From Scytonema millei VB511283 (GTDB lineage: Bacteria > Cyanobacteriota > Cyanobacteriia > Cyanobacteriales > Chroococcidiopsidaceae), in assembly GCF_000817735.3 (NCBI RefSeq), contig NZ_JTJC03000002.1, forward strand, positions 628,242 through 692,241: 64,000 nt of DNA, in the 5' to 3' direction. Below the pieces are notes generated by a model. That model was not told the DNA's origin. It saw only the letters and a program-made list of their open reading frames with translations, and did not search any database. Within the stretch, counting starts at the first letter, position 1; each line of letters begins with the position of its first letter. This document shows, in pieces, positions 17,861 to 27,132 of the stretch. The translations under genes were made by a program, and so were the position numbers.

Positions 17861-20800
17861 TTAAAACTGGACTTCATACTCAACTACAGCTTGCGTATCG
17901 TCGGCAAAATCTGTGGCGGCGCGGACGCGGGTGTTGTCGTTCAAGCGATAGCTCAAACCGAATTGAGCTGGTTGTTGTGCAGTTAAGAATGTCAAAACCG
18001 AGACATAAGCATTGCGCGTGATATCAACGCCAGCCTCAGCCGCTAGACCAAGAGTAGAAGAGCGCGATCGCTCCTCATTAGAAATAGAAGTGGGGAATAA
18101 ACGCAGCTCTGATAAACCCAAAGTATTGCCAATGTCGGTAAACGTATTTTGAAAGTTACCTAATATAGCTGTTCCTGCCAGATTAACTAGTCCCGTCGCC
18201 GTATCACCACCACCCTGTCCTGCCAAAGTTTGCGCGAAACCACCACCAATTAGAGCGATAATCTCTGATTGACTGCGGGAAGGGCTACTTGTCAGTTCCA
18301 AATTTTCAAATAATTGGCTAGCTGGTCCTTTAGCAATTGCCCGCACGCGAACGGTATTTACGGAACCGATATCTGTAGATAAAGTATTGTCGGAAACTTC
18401 GCTACTAATATTAGTAGAAGGAACTTGCGATCGCGTCACTTCTGGTACTGAGGCAATTAGCCGGACGTTCAGCGTCGGATCTAAGGCTTGTTTTGGTGTA
18501 AAGGTTGCTTTCTGTTCGTAACCCCGTTCTAACTCAAACTGAGTTGTAAACAAATTCACGCTGCCACGTTCTAACTCGATCGTTCCTTGAGGGCGCAGAT
18601 CGCCCAGCATACCATTTACCACCAGAGTTCCAGCCGCTTGAAAGTCCAGAATCGGTGGTAACGTTACAGAAACATTATTTCCTAAAGTCAAACGCAGATC
18701 GCTCAACTCCACAGGTGCTTCAGTAGCTCCCCCAGCTCCCCCAGCTCCCTCAGCTTCCCTAGCTCCCTCAGCTTTCTTCTGCCCCTGCGCCCCAGGCGTA
18801 ACCGGAGCATTGCTAGTCGGCAGAAAAACCTGACCGTCCGCCAGCAGAACTTGACCCCCGATTGTGGGGTTAAGTGCGGAACCAGTTACGGTGACTTTGC
18901 CATCAACGCCTCCTTGATACAAATTGGGTAAATTCAACCTCAGTCGATCTAAAGAGACGGTGAGGGGATTAGCAGCATCTGGGTCGTTCGCAGCCAGATT
19001 CTCAAAAATCGGAATCACGCCTTGGGCAACCACCTGACCCCTGGAAAAATCGCCTTGAATTCCCTTGACGAGAATGCGATCTTCGTTAAATAACACCGTA
19101 CTATTGACATTTGTCAATGGATCTGCTATAGCCGCAGCAGTAATAGTGGCATTTTTGACTTGAGCAATTCCCTTCGCTTCTGGCTGCTTGAGAGTACCGC
19201 GTACTTGCAGTTGAACTTGCCCTTCACCGCTTTTCCATGCCACTTGGTCGGTCAAAACATTGAGTAAGGCTAATCCTTGATTTTGGACGTTGACATCTAA
19301 ACGAATCTGGTCGCTATCCGGTTTAACCGAAGCGAAAGGTAATTGTAAGGGAATACTACCAGTCGCCGTTAATGGGTCGGGTCCAGCAATCAGAATGTTG
19401 CTACCGAAACCGAGACGGGCATTAGCATAGCTGAAACTAGCCGCAGCTGATTCTACGGGGTTTTGATTGATCGTGCCTTCACTGAGTTGAAATTCTCCGA
19501 CTGCTAAGGGGTTCTCGGTACTACCAGCAATGGTTGCCGTACCATCTACATTACCTGTCACGGCGATCGGTAATTCGACAAAATCATTGAGTAGGCTTAA
19601 CGGAAAGCCCCTGACTCGTAACTGACCTGATTGCTGTTCGCTGCTAAAACGACCAGTCAAAGCTACAGTGGTGTTTTCGTCCAATCTCACCCGCGCGGGG
19701 AGTAAGGTTAGCACTCCGTCATTAAAGTTACCAGTAGCAACGAGGCGATCGGCAGTATATTTGCCCCACTGCCACTTATCTCCTCTTAAATTGAAATCAG
19801 CGGCAATGCCCTGTTGGGGAGAACCACTAGCAGTAATTTCGCCACCAAAAGTCCCTTGAAGTTCAGCTAGAGCTGGAACTGGAAAAGCATCCTCACGTTG
19901 CTGGCGCTGCTGTTGGAGTAAAACTAAAACTTCCGAATAACGACGTAGTTGAGTTAATAGCGATCTATTTGGTGCGCCGACTTGTAAAATTCCTAAATCT
20001 TTTGCTGTAGCGTAATCGGGAGGCTGAAAACCGCGTTGCAGGTCTTCAAAGTCATAAATTTGCAGGGCGCTGAGGATATCTTGAATGTTGCCTTGGGCGA
20101 TATTCGCTTTAGCTTGAAATTGAGGACCTTGAGGAGTTTGGTTGAAGCTACCTGCTAAAGCATAGCGACTTTGACCTTTGACAAATTCACCATTAGTCAG
20201 CGTCCCGTCACCGTTCCCGTAACGAAATTGTGCCGCTAAGCGATCGCCCTGCAATCTACCTATACCAGGTTGAGTTACAGCCACATCTCCTTGAGCGGTT
20301 AGACGGTCGGGATTGACTGTCAAATCGGCTGATAAAATGCCACTGACTGGACCCGTGAGGTAGGGGTTAGCTGGTGCAGACAAATTCAGCACCCGTAAAG
20401 GAAAATTTTCGACATTAACTAATAAATTCTCGCCCTGACTTTTCCCAGTGGCGATCGCCTCATCCAATCTCACCGTAAAATTATTCGGGCGAAAGTCGGG
20501 GTCGAGACTAACAGCAACGCGATCGTTTTGATTCCCAACTAAATCTAAATTTAATCCCCTACCCGGTTGCAGCCGTAAATCTCCCGCTAATAGCGGATCG
20601 AAAGCTACATTATTGACGGCAAAGTTTTGTAGTCGCACGTTGCCTACAACATTCGGTACTGGTAAATTGCCCGTAACCTGTCCGACAAAACTGACTCTAC
20701 CCGCCACGCTACTATTAGGTGGCAACTGTACGGGAGCGTTTTTGAGATCGTAGTCCCGCGCTTTGACGTTAAAATTTAACCCCCTTATCGAGGCAACATT

Positions 20801-23128
20801 TTGCGGGTCAACACTAACTCTGCCGTTCGCTTGAATATTTCTAGATCTGAGTTGGGGAATATTTAAAGTGTTGCCATTCCAATTTAAGGAAGCAGTCAGA
20901 GGTTGTCCGATTAACTCTTCCGACAAGCGAACTCGCCCCGCTGCTGTAATTCCTGCCGGACTGAATTCGCTGATAGTTCCGGCTAAGTTGGCATCACCCG
21001 TGAGTAAACCTCGTAATTGTGGATTAAATCGATTGAGCTGGATTCCATTTGTATTAACAGCCACCTGCCAGCGACCGTTATTGAGTTGAATATCCCTAGC
21101 ATTAATCGTACCTCCGGCAACATTTAACCTCCCCGTGCCGCTACCCCGTAACGTTGCTGGAGTAAAAGCAGTGGTACTCCCCGATAGATTCAGCCTTCCG
21201 TTCAGACTTCCCGCATACTGAGGAGGTACGGGGGCAAGTCGTTCCAATTGTAACCCCGTTGCTTGCAATTGAGTCTGCCAGCGTCCGGCGGCTACCTGGA
21301 TACTAGGAACGTTAATCGTCCCCCCACCAATACCCGTTAATTGACCCGCACCTGTAGCAGTGAGTTGTTGTGGTTTAGCTGGGTCGAGCGTACCAGCAAG
21401 ATTAAACGTACCATTCACCGGATTTTGCAAGCTGGGCGGGACTTGCGTTAACTGTCCCAATCTCACCCCAGATGCTTTAATTGCTGCTTTCCAACGTTGG
21501 TTGACCAATTCCCCAGCCGCCGAGACATCGCCCCCAGCCACGCGGAAAATTGTATCGCGGAGGAAGAGGTTATTGGCGTTGTAAATAACGAGCTGTCCTT
21601 TACCTGGATAGGTTGCTTGGGGTGCTTGCCAATTGACCACTGTACGGGGTTTCTCTGGCGTACCTGTAACTTGGGCTTGGGCGGTGACAATTCCGACTTT
21701 TGCAGCTTGGTTAGTTACGCCATAGGCTTTGGCGATCGCATCCCCTGGAATATTATTAGCAATAAACTTAAAATTTAATCCTGCTGTCTGTTCTGGTTTG
21801 AGGGCTAATTTCAGCGTTCCGTCACCCGTCACCTTGCCCCCAGCGGCAGGCGTAGCTGATATATTCGGAAAATTTAACGTTCCCGCTCCCGTATCCAGGG
21901 TAAAATTCGTACTAACTCGACTGATATTTAACCGATCTAACCGAACTGGTTTGATGTTTACCACATCTCCAGTCAAAATAGCCGCTTCTACAGGTCCTGT
22001 CAGTTTGACTTGCGATCGAAAAACACCGTCAACAGGTACGGGTACTTGTAATTTTAAGCTGGAAATTGCGGCGGCGGCGCTGACAGCATCGACGTAAGCC
22101 GAAAGATTGAAGCCTTTTTCTATGTCCAGGGAGCCTTTAGCGACAGCTGGAATTTTGCCATAGCTACTGGAAACGTTATCTAGGTAAATTTCCGTTCCCT
22201 TAAACTGCAACCTTCCCTGCGAATTATTAAAGGCTTGCGGCAATTGGTTAACTTGAGCTGTAACCTTGTTGAGGTCGGCAGTACCGTACAAACCCAACAG
22301 TTTTACAGGCGTGAGTTCGGCTTTAAAATCGCTGTTGACTCGACCACCTTGAATGACTAACGGTAATTCAATCAGCCGCGTTAGATCGGAAGCTAAAAAT
22401 TCTTGCGTATTAATATTGATACTGGCTCGTCCCGAGTCGGCGCGAAAATCTCCATCAAGCTTTAGCTCTCCCCCTGTCTGCGGTTTTCCCGCTAAATTAA
22501 AATTAATTAGATTATAGTTCTCGCGAAAAGTTGCTTCTCCGTTAACTTGGTTGAGGGTGACAGTATTACGTGGTGTAGAACGAGTCAGTTGTTGAACGTT
22601 GGACACTAACACCGCTTGGGCATTCCGCCAGCCAATCCGATTGAGAGCAATTTGAATTGGACCTCCCGCTTCACCACCTGTAGCAATATCAGTATTTACC
22701 CAGCGTCCTTGGGTATCTTGCTGCACGTAAGCTTTTGGGTTAACAAGCGTGACATCTAAGGGTAAAGTGCGAGTCAAAAGCACTGATAAGGGGTTATAGT
22801 TTACCTCCACTGCTTCAATCGATGCCGTATCTGGGTCGGTAGCAGTAGCCGGGACAGAAGTAGCACCCAAGCGTAACCCCGTCAAACCAAACCGTTCGAC
22901 GCGCCCGACTTTAATCGGTCGTTTGAGGGTTTGGGAAAGATTTTTTTCGACAAGTGGCGATAGCTGTTCGTAAATGAATCGATTTATCCACCACGCACCA
23001 GCTGCTACCCCTACCAATATTGGTACGCCAATAACAACAGTAGTCCGACTAAATAAGATATTCTTGAGACGGTTCGGTCGGGGAGATTGGTGAGAATCTT
23101 CAGTTTCCGGCTCAGTGAAATTAGACAT
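17861..23128 (-). CDS. tamB: TamB-like translocation/assembly module protein
   Basis: 1755 residues. One N-terminal membrane helix (TTVVIGVPILVGVAAGAWWI, about 30-49) is followed by AsmA-like repeated beta segments such as NLAGTISEFSPAGITAAGRVRL and FNLAGTLDPAKPQQL, consistent with a long hydrophobic beta-groove, and a C-terminal DUF490/TamB domain with LDFQAAGTLVVNGMLGDLRPQG and IIALIGGGFAQTLAGQ. TamB-type proteins span the periplasm and help move lipids or outer-membrane proteins. Length is normal for cyanobacterial members. Residues about 1446-1472 (QKKAEGAREAEGAGGAGGA) are a low-complexity insert encoded by a GGGAGCT-type intergenic repeat. Single gene, no TamA neighbour. Confidence 0.9.
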   Translation of the reverse strand: MSNFTEPETEDSHQSPRPNRLKNILFSRTTVVIGVPILVGVAAGAWWINRFIYEQLSPLVEKNLSQTLKRPIKVGRVERFGLTGLRLGATSVPATATDPDTASIEAVEVNYNPLSVLLTRTLPLDVTLVNPKAYVQQDTQGRWVNTDIATGGEAGGPIQIALNRIGWRNAQAVLVSNVQQLTRSTPRNTVTLNQVNGEATFRENYNLINFNLAGKPQTGGELKLDGDFRADSGRASININTQEFLASDLTRLIELPLVIQGGRVNSDFKAELTPVKLLGLYGTADLNKVTAQVNQLPQAFNNSQGRLQFKGTEIYLDNVSSSYGKIPAVAKGSLDIEKGFNLSAYVDAVSAAAAISSLKLQVPVPVDGVFRSQVKLTGPVEAAILTGDVVNIKPVRLDRLNISRVSTNFTLDTGAGTLNFPNISATPAAGGKVTGDGTLKLALKPEQTAGLNFKFIANNIPGDAIAKAYGVTNQAAKVGIVTAQAQVTGTPEKPRTVVNWQAPQATYPGKGQLVIYNANNLFLRDTIFRVAGGDVSAAGELVNQRWKAAIKASGVRLGQLTQVPPSLQNPVNGTFNLAGTLDPAKPQQLTATGAGQLTGIGGGTINVPSIQVAAGRWQTQLQATGLQLERLAPVPPQYAGSLNGRLNLSGSTTAFTPATLRGSGTGRLNVAGGTINARDIQLNNGRWQVAVNTNGIQLNRFNPQLRGLLTGDANLAGTISEFSPAGITAAGRVRLSEELIGQPLTASLNWNGNTLNIPQLRSRNIQANGRVSVDPQNVASIRGLNFNVKARDYDLKNAPVQLPPNSSVAGRVSFVGQVTGNLPVPNVVGNVRLQNFAVNNVAFDPLLAGDLRLQPGRGLNLDLVGNQNDRVAVSLDPDFRPNNFTVRLDEAIATGKSQGENLLVNVENFPLRVLNLSAPANPYLTGPVSGILSADLTVNPDRLTAQGDVAVTQPGIGRLQGDRLAAQFRYGNGDGTLTNGEFVKGQSRYALAGSFNQTPQGPQFQAKANIAQGNIQDILSALQIYDFEDLQRGFQPPDYATAKDLGILQVGAPNRSLLTQLRRYSEVLVLLQQQRQQREDAFPVPALAELQGTFGGEITASGSPQQGIAADFNLRGDKWQWGKYTADRLVATGNFNDGVLTLLPARVRLDENTTVALTGRFSSEQQSGQLRVRGFPLSLLNDFVELPIAVTGNVDGTATIAGSTENPLAVGEFQLSEGTINQNPVESAAASFSYANARLGFGSNILIAGPDPLTATGSIPLQLPFASVKPDSDQIRLDVNVQNQGLALLNVLTDQVAWKSGEGQVQLQVRGTLKQPEAKGIAQVKNATITAAAIADPLTNVNSTVLFNEDRILVKGIQGDFSRGQVVAQGVIPIFENLAANDPDAANPLTVSLDRLRLNLPNLYQGGVDGKVTVTGSALNPTIGGQVLLADGQVFLPTSNAPVTPGAQGQKKAEGAREAEGAGGAGGATEAPVELSDLRLTLGNNVSVTLPPILDFQAAGTLVVNGMLGDLRPQGTIELERGSVNLFTTQFELERGYEQKATFTPKQALDPTLNVRLIASVPEVTRSQVPSTNISSEVSDNTLSTDIGSVNTVRVRAIAKGPASQLFENLELTSSPSRSQSEIIALIGGGFAQTLAGQGGGDTATGLVNLAGTAILGNFQNTFTDIGNTLGLSELRLFPTSISNEERSRSSTLGLAAEAGVDITRNAYVSVLTFLTAQQPAQFGLSYRLNDNTRVRAATDFADDTQAVVEYEVQF
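18716..18790. repeat. AGCTCCCTC-type repeat inside the TamB-like gene
   Basis: AGCTCCCCC/AGCTCCCTC units in frame within the TamB-like CDS encode the Ala/Gly/Glu-rich insert. The same unit occurs outside genes at about 57858-57900 and, on the other strand, at about 33865-33890. Confidence 0.8.
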
Positions 23129-23499
23129 AACCCCTCACGGCTGATCTGGACGGCTGGAGCTAGTGGCAAAAACCCACACCTGGGAGCAGCGCCAACTTTA
23201 AGGATAATTCAAGATTTGAAATGTGAAATTATCGTTACGGGATTGTTAACATCTATTTGCACAAAATAACCAAAAATATTACCCGTTCATCAAAAAAACT
23301 GCGTCTACATAAAGGTATATAAGAGGGAGCAGGGAGTAGGGAGCAGAGGAAGCTCCAGGAGCAGAGGAGAGATCGGAAGCAATTCTAGTCACTAGCCACC
23401 AGCCACTAGTCACTGATAACTGATAACTGATAACTGATTAAGATTATGGTTAACAAGAAAGGAAGGGATGACTAAAGGTAAATTGGAACGGAGGGAGTT
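23129..23499. other. Repeat-rich divergent gap between TamB-like and DUF3110 genes
   Basis: 371 bp containing GGGAGCA/GGGAGTA units (about 23326-23345), a CACTAGCCACCAGCCACTAG unit (about 23391-23412) and three CTGATAA heptads (23413-23437). Both promoters should be here. No gene is seen. Confidence 0.7.
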
Positions 23500-23898
23500 A
23501 TGATTGCACCCATGCGTGTATTTGTGTTACTGTTTAATGCCCGCACGGAAAATGAGGGCATTCATACTATTCAAACAGGCGATCGCAATAAGGTATTGAT
23601 GTTTGAGTCAGAAGATGATGCAGCACGTTTTGCCTTAATGCTAGAAGCACAAGATTTTCCCGCCCCTACGGTGGAAGCGATGGATGCAGAGGAAATCAAG
23701 GATTTTTGCGACAGTGCTGGCTATGACTGGGAAGTTGTTCCAGAAGGTGCGCTTGCACTTCCACCAGAAATCAACATAGAGCAAACCGACTGGCAATTAG
23801 ATGATGAAGGTAAACCCTTAGTTGAAGAAAAGTCTGACTCAGATATGTCCGATAATGAGTTGGATAGCATTAGGCGGCGGTTGGAAGGCTTATTGTGA
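23500..23898 (+). CDS. DUF3110 domain protein
   Basis: 132 residues. MRVFVLLFNARTENEGIHTIQTGDRNKVLMFESEDDAARFALMLEAQDFPAPTVEAMD is the conserved DUF3110 block found in cyanobacteria and plastids, followed by EEIKDFCDSAGYDWEVVPEG and an acidic, probably disordered tail ending in DNELDSIRRRLEGLL. The ATG at 23500 has GGAGGGAG five bases upstream. Soluble, with no catalytic motif; function is not known. It precedes murQ by 129 bp of repeat on the same strand, but the repeats make a shared transcript uncertain. Confidence 0.88.
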   Translation: MIAPMRVFVLLFNARTENEGIHTIQTGDRNKVLMFESEDDAARFALMLEAQDFPAPTVEAMDAEEIKDFCDSAGYDWEVVPEGALALPPEINIEQTDWQLDDEGKPLVEEKSDSDMSDNELDSIRRRLEGLL

Positions 23899-23966
23899 TT
23901 AGGGAGTGGATAGTTGTTGGTTGACAGTTGACAGTAAACGCTACGTTACACTGCGTGAAGACGGTT

Positions 23967-24022
23967 AACTGATAACTGATAACTGATAACTGATAACTGA
24001 TAACTGATAACTGATAACTGAT
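23967..24022. repeat. Eight perfect AACTGAT heptads abutting the murQ start
   Basis: 56 bases made of eight exact copies of AACTGAT, ending five bases before the murQ ATG. There is no Shine-Dalgarno sequence; the repeat occupies the position where one would be. Confidence 0.93.
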
Positions 24023-24027
24023 AGATT

Positions 24028-24930
24028 ATGGATCGCGGTCATCTACTAACAGAACAGGTTAATCCTAGCAGTCAGAATCTAGACAAACTCAGTTGTTTAG
24101 AGTTGGTAGAGTTATTTAACTGCGAGGATGCCAAAGCAGTAGCGGCGGTGGCAGAAGCGAAGCAAGAATTAGCTGAGGCGATCGCCCGTACAGCAAAATC
24201 GTTGCGTCACGGGGGGCGGCTGTTTTATATTGGAGCGGGAACGAGCGGACGTTTGGGTGTATTGGATGCTTCAGAGTGTCCGCCGACGTTTTGCACCTCA
24301 CCAGAAATGGTACAGGGAATTATTGCTGGGGGTGCGGCGGCTTTAGTTCGCAGTTCGGAAGACTTGGAGGATCGGGCGGAGGATGGCGTAGGTGCGATCG
24401 CCCAACATAAAATTACTCAATTAGATGTTGTTGTGGGCATTACCGCAGGGGGAACCACGCCTTACGTTCAGGGTGCGTTGCAAGCAGCCAAAGCTAGAGG
24501 AGCTACGACAATTTTTATCGCTTGCGTACCGCAAGAGCAAGTCCAAATTGATGTGGATGTAGATATTCGCCTGTTGGTAGGAGCGGAGATTTTAGCAGGC
24601 TCGACGCGACTCAAAGCCGGAACCGCTACTAAATTGGCATTAAATATTATTTCTACGGGGACGATGGTGCAGTTGGGCAAAGTTTACGGCAATCGTATGG
24701 TAGATGTTGCCGTGACAAATAACAAGTTACGCGATCGCGCTTTACGCATTTTACGCGACCTCACCGATTTAGAGCCCGATGCAGCTGAAACATTACTCGA
24801 TCGCAGTGGTAAATCGGTAAAATTGGCTTTATTAATGCACTGGACTGGGTTAGATAAAGCAGAAGGCGATCGGTTGTTAGTAGAACACAAAGGTAATCTC
24901 AGGGCTGCTGTTGCGAGTTGTCAGGGGTAA
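24028..24930 (+). CDS. murQ: N-acetylmuramic acid 6-phosphate etherase
   Basis: 300 residues with MurQ motifs: LTEQVNPSSQNLDKLS, the SIS-domain sugar-phosphate site GRLFYIGAGTSGRLGVLDASE, ECPPTFCTSPEMVQGIIAGG, and the C-terminal NNKLRDRALRILRDLT. The enzyme cleaves the lactyl ether of MurNAc 6-phosphate to give GlcNAc 6-phosphate during recycling of wall sugars. Length is typical. The leader is made entirely of TTATCAG-type repeat, so initiation is without a Shine-Dalgarno. No anhMurNAc kinase (anmK) gene is adjacent. Confidence 0.96.
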   Translation: MDRGHLLTEQVNPSSQNLDKLSCLELVELFNCEDAKAVAAVAEAKQELAEAIARTAKSLRHGGRLFYIGAGTSGRLGVLDASECPPTFCTSPEMVQGIIAGGAAALVRSSEDLEDRAEDGVGAIAQHKITQLDVVVGITAGGTTPYVQGALQAAKARGATTIFIACVPQEQVQIDVDVDIRLLVGAEILAGSTRLKAGTATKLALNIISTGTMVQLGKVYGNRMVDVAVTNNKLRDRALRILRDLTDLEPDAAETLLDRSGKSVKLALLMHWTGLDKAEGDRLLVEHKGNLRAAVASCQG

Positions 24931-25018
24931 ACCTCCTCTTTGTACGTAGCGATTATTTGGTCAGCAATTGAATAGTTAAATAACTGCGTCTAGTATTCCC
25001 TCGGCTCCCTACTCCCTT

Positions 25019-25046
25019 GTACGGGCGCACATCTGTGCGCCCCTAC
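25019..25046. repeat. Degenerate copy of the 28-nt GC-rich palindrome
   Basis: GTACGGGCGCACAT followed by CTGTGCGCCCCTAC, two mismatches from a perfect palindrome. It lies between murQ and the site-2 protease gene. Confidence 0.75.
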
Positions 25047-25122
25047 CGACTCCCCAATTTTCCAAGGGTGACGCACTCCGCTACAGTAGACTTATGCTCC
25101 CTAGCTGCGATCGCAATTCACA

Positions 25123-26652
25123 ATGTTTACTACGGCATCAGAAACCCCCATCATCCTCACCGTTGTCTTGGTTGCACTCGGTATCTTGAGTTGGGGCTTT
25201 ATCAGGGCGAGGCGATTTGGCAAACTCGGCATTCTTGCCTGGTTACAGTCAGTAGTGCTGATCTCTCCCTGGCTGCTATTCTTTGGCTTATTCGCCACCG
25301 GAATTTATCTCAATTTGGCGGGAGTGTTGCTGTTAATTGTCGCTTCGACAGCCATATATGTCTTTCTCGGCAATCGTCTCCGCGCCGCTGGTCAAGATGC
25401 TATTCTCCGCGCCAAAGCCACAGAAAAACTGTCAGGTAACTCGACAACCCCAGAACCAAATGCAGCAGATGATGGTTCGGTCAAGGCAGCAGAAATACTG
25501 AACAAACCGGAGGTGATGCCCATCCCAGATGAAGACCTGACTGCCATTCGCGGTATTTTTGGCATCGACACATTTTTTGCCACAGAGTCAATTCCCTATC
25601 AGGATGGCGTAATTTTCAAAGGCAACCTACGCGGAGAACCGGAAGCAGTTTACAATCGCCTCAATGCAACCTTGCAAGAACGCATGGGAACGAGCGAAAC
25701 AGCTCCAGAGAAACCCCGCTATCGCTTATTTTTGGTGGAAAATGTCGATGGTAGACCAGTCGTCATCATCCTTCCTAGCCGCAACGACCCCCGCCCCTCA
25801 ACCGTAGGACAAAAGATTTTCGCGCTAGTTCTCTTTCTGGCTACCATTGCTACTAGTTTAGAAACTGCTGGTATCCTGCAAGGATTTGACTTCTTTACAA
25901 CTCCAGCTCGTTTCCCCGAAGCTTTACCAATTGCATTGGGAATTTTGGCTGTTTTAGCCGCTCATGAAATCGGACATCGGGTATTAGCCCAGCGCTACCA
26001 AGTTCGCCTCAGTCCTCCCTTCTTCCTGCCAACGCTGCAAATTGGAGCATTTGGAGCAATCACCCGGATTGAGTCGCTACTACCTAATCGTACAGCCCTA
26101 TTTGACATTGCTATAGCTGGTCCCGTGGCTGGGGGTGTTGTTTCCTTACTCATGCTGTTTGCGGGTTTGATCCTCTCGCATCCTGGCAGTATGTATCAGG
26201 TTCCGTCGCAATTTTTCCAAGGCTCAATTTTGGTGGGAGCCTTATCTAAAGTTGTGTTAGGTTCTGCCGTCAACCAAGCTTTAGTAGACGTTCACCCGTT
26301 GACAATAATCGGTTGGTTGGGTTTAGTCATTACAGCACTGAATCTGATGCCAGCCGGACAGCTAGATGGCGGGCGAGTCGTACAAGCAATTTACGGGCGC
26401 AAAACCGCCGGACGCACGACTTTTGCAACCGTCATCGTTTTGGCGATCGCATCTTTAGCTAATCCGTTAGCTTTATACTGGGCAGTTGTTATCCTTTTCT
26501 TGCAACGAGATTTAGAACGCCCTAGCCTGAACGAGTTAACAGAACCAAATGACGCAAGAGCCGCATTAGGCTTACTCGCTTTATTCTTGATGATAGCTAT
26601 CCTCCTACCCCTCACACCCGCATTAGCAGGACGCTTGGGAATTGGTGGTTAA
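25123..26652 (+). CDS. Site-2 protease family (M50) membrane metalloprotease
   Basis: 509 residues. Two N-terminal membrane helices (about 8-27 and 45-85) precede a soluble region with PDEDLTAIRGIFGIDTFFATES and a folded domain, then the protease core: AAHEIGHRVLAQRYQ (zinc ligands His281 and His285, Glu282) and NLMPAGQLDGGRVVQA with the third ligand Asp. LPTLQIGAFGAITRIESLLPNR is characteristic of the cyanobacterial/plastid EGY-type branch. It probably cleaves membrane proteins within the bilayer. The order of domains and length match plant EGY proteins without the transit peptide. Intact. Confidence 0.9.
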   Translation: MFTTASETPIILTVVLVALGILSWGFIRARRFGKLGILAWLQSVVLISPWLLFFGLFATGIYLNLAGVLLLIVASTAIYVFLGNRLRAAGQDAILRAKATEKLSGNSTTPEPNAADDGSVKAAEILNKPEVMPIPDEDLTAIRGIFGIDTFFATESIPYQDGVIFKGNLRGEPEAVYNRLNATLQERMGTSETAPEKPRYRLFLVENVDGRPVVIILPSRNDPRPSTVGQKIFALVLFLATIATSLETAGILQGFDFFTTPARFPEALPIALGILAVLAAHEIGHRVLAQRYQVRLSPPFFLPTLQIGAFGAITRIESLLPNRTALFDIAIAGPVAGGVVSLLMLFAGLILSHPGSMYQVPSQFFQGSILVGALSKVVLGSAVNQALVDVHPLTIIGWLGLVITALNLMPAGQLDGGRVVQAIYGRKTAGRTTFATVIVLAIASLANPLALYWAVVILFLQRDLERPSLNELTEPNDARAALGLLALFLMIAILLPLTPALAGRLGIGG

Positions 26653-26764
26653 TCAGAGATTTCAAAGTCTCCTTTTTAAGGGGATTTAGGGAGTTCTCAA
26701 AGTCTTTATGAAGAATTTAGGGGTTCTCACAGTCTTTCTGGGGGATTTAAGAGGATTTCAAAGT

Positions 26765-26781
26765 CCCCCTTTTTAAGGGGG
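26765..26781. repeat. C5-TTTTTAA-G5 palindromic repeat
   Basis: CCCCCTTTTTAAGGGGG hairpin, same family as 17795-17812 in the opposite orientation, directly next to the 100-nt palindromic element. Confidence 0.8.
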
Positions 26782-26785
26782 ATCT

Positions 26786-26885
26786 TATAACCATTTTCAA
26801 TCAAATGAAACACATAGTTTGTAGGGGCGCACAGCTGTGCGCCCCTACCAGGATCGCGCAGGTAATTTTAGATAGATCGCTATAG
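26786..26885. repeat. MITE-like element with a perfect central palindrome
   Basis: Begins TATAACCATTTTCAAT and ends CGCTATAG, with the perfect 28-nt palindrome (GTAGGGGCGCACAG and its complement) at 26821-26848 in the centre. The element at 61199-61297 shares the left flank (TTTTCAAT, then AAACACA) as well as the palindrome, so the repeat unit is about 100 nt and not only the palindrome. No transposase is nearby; if mobile, it would be mobilised in trans. Confidence 0.65.
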
Positions 26886-27132
26886 ACATAACAAAAATTT
26901 GGACGAACCCAAAACTTGACTTCATACTTTCCACATCATACTTTTTAAAATTTTTATATATCTAATCTTACTTTGATAAATTTATTCATAACAATATTGC
27001 AATACATCCAAACCATATTCTCTCGCAAACTTCCATCATAAAAATTACAATAATTCCTCGTAAAAACTCAATGAAAAATCTGTACAAACGCTGAAAATAA
27101 GAAACCCTAAATTTCACTGAAGCGCTTGAATT

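Larger units (their letters stand above)
26653..27132. other. Repeat-filled gap upstream of the type ISP-like gene
   Basis: 480 bp. Left part: a degenerate CTCCTTTTTAAGGGGATTTAGG series and one good CCCCCTTTTTAAGGGGG hairpin (26765-26781). Middle: a 100-nt palindromic element (26786-26885). Right part (26890-27130): very AT-rich with no recognisable feature, and should hold the promoter of the methylase gene. Confidence 0.65.

Noticed and set aside
23967-24022. CRISPR-like regularity of heptad arrays
   Set aside because: The unit is seven bases with no spacers; this is a tandem microsatellite, and no cas genes occur in the window.
25017-25439. 140-residue frame over the start of the site-2 protease gene
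   Set aside because: It begins in the palindromic repeat and overlaps a better-supported gene in another frame.
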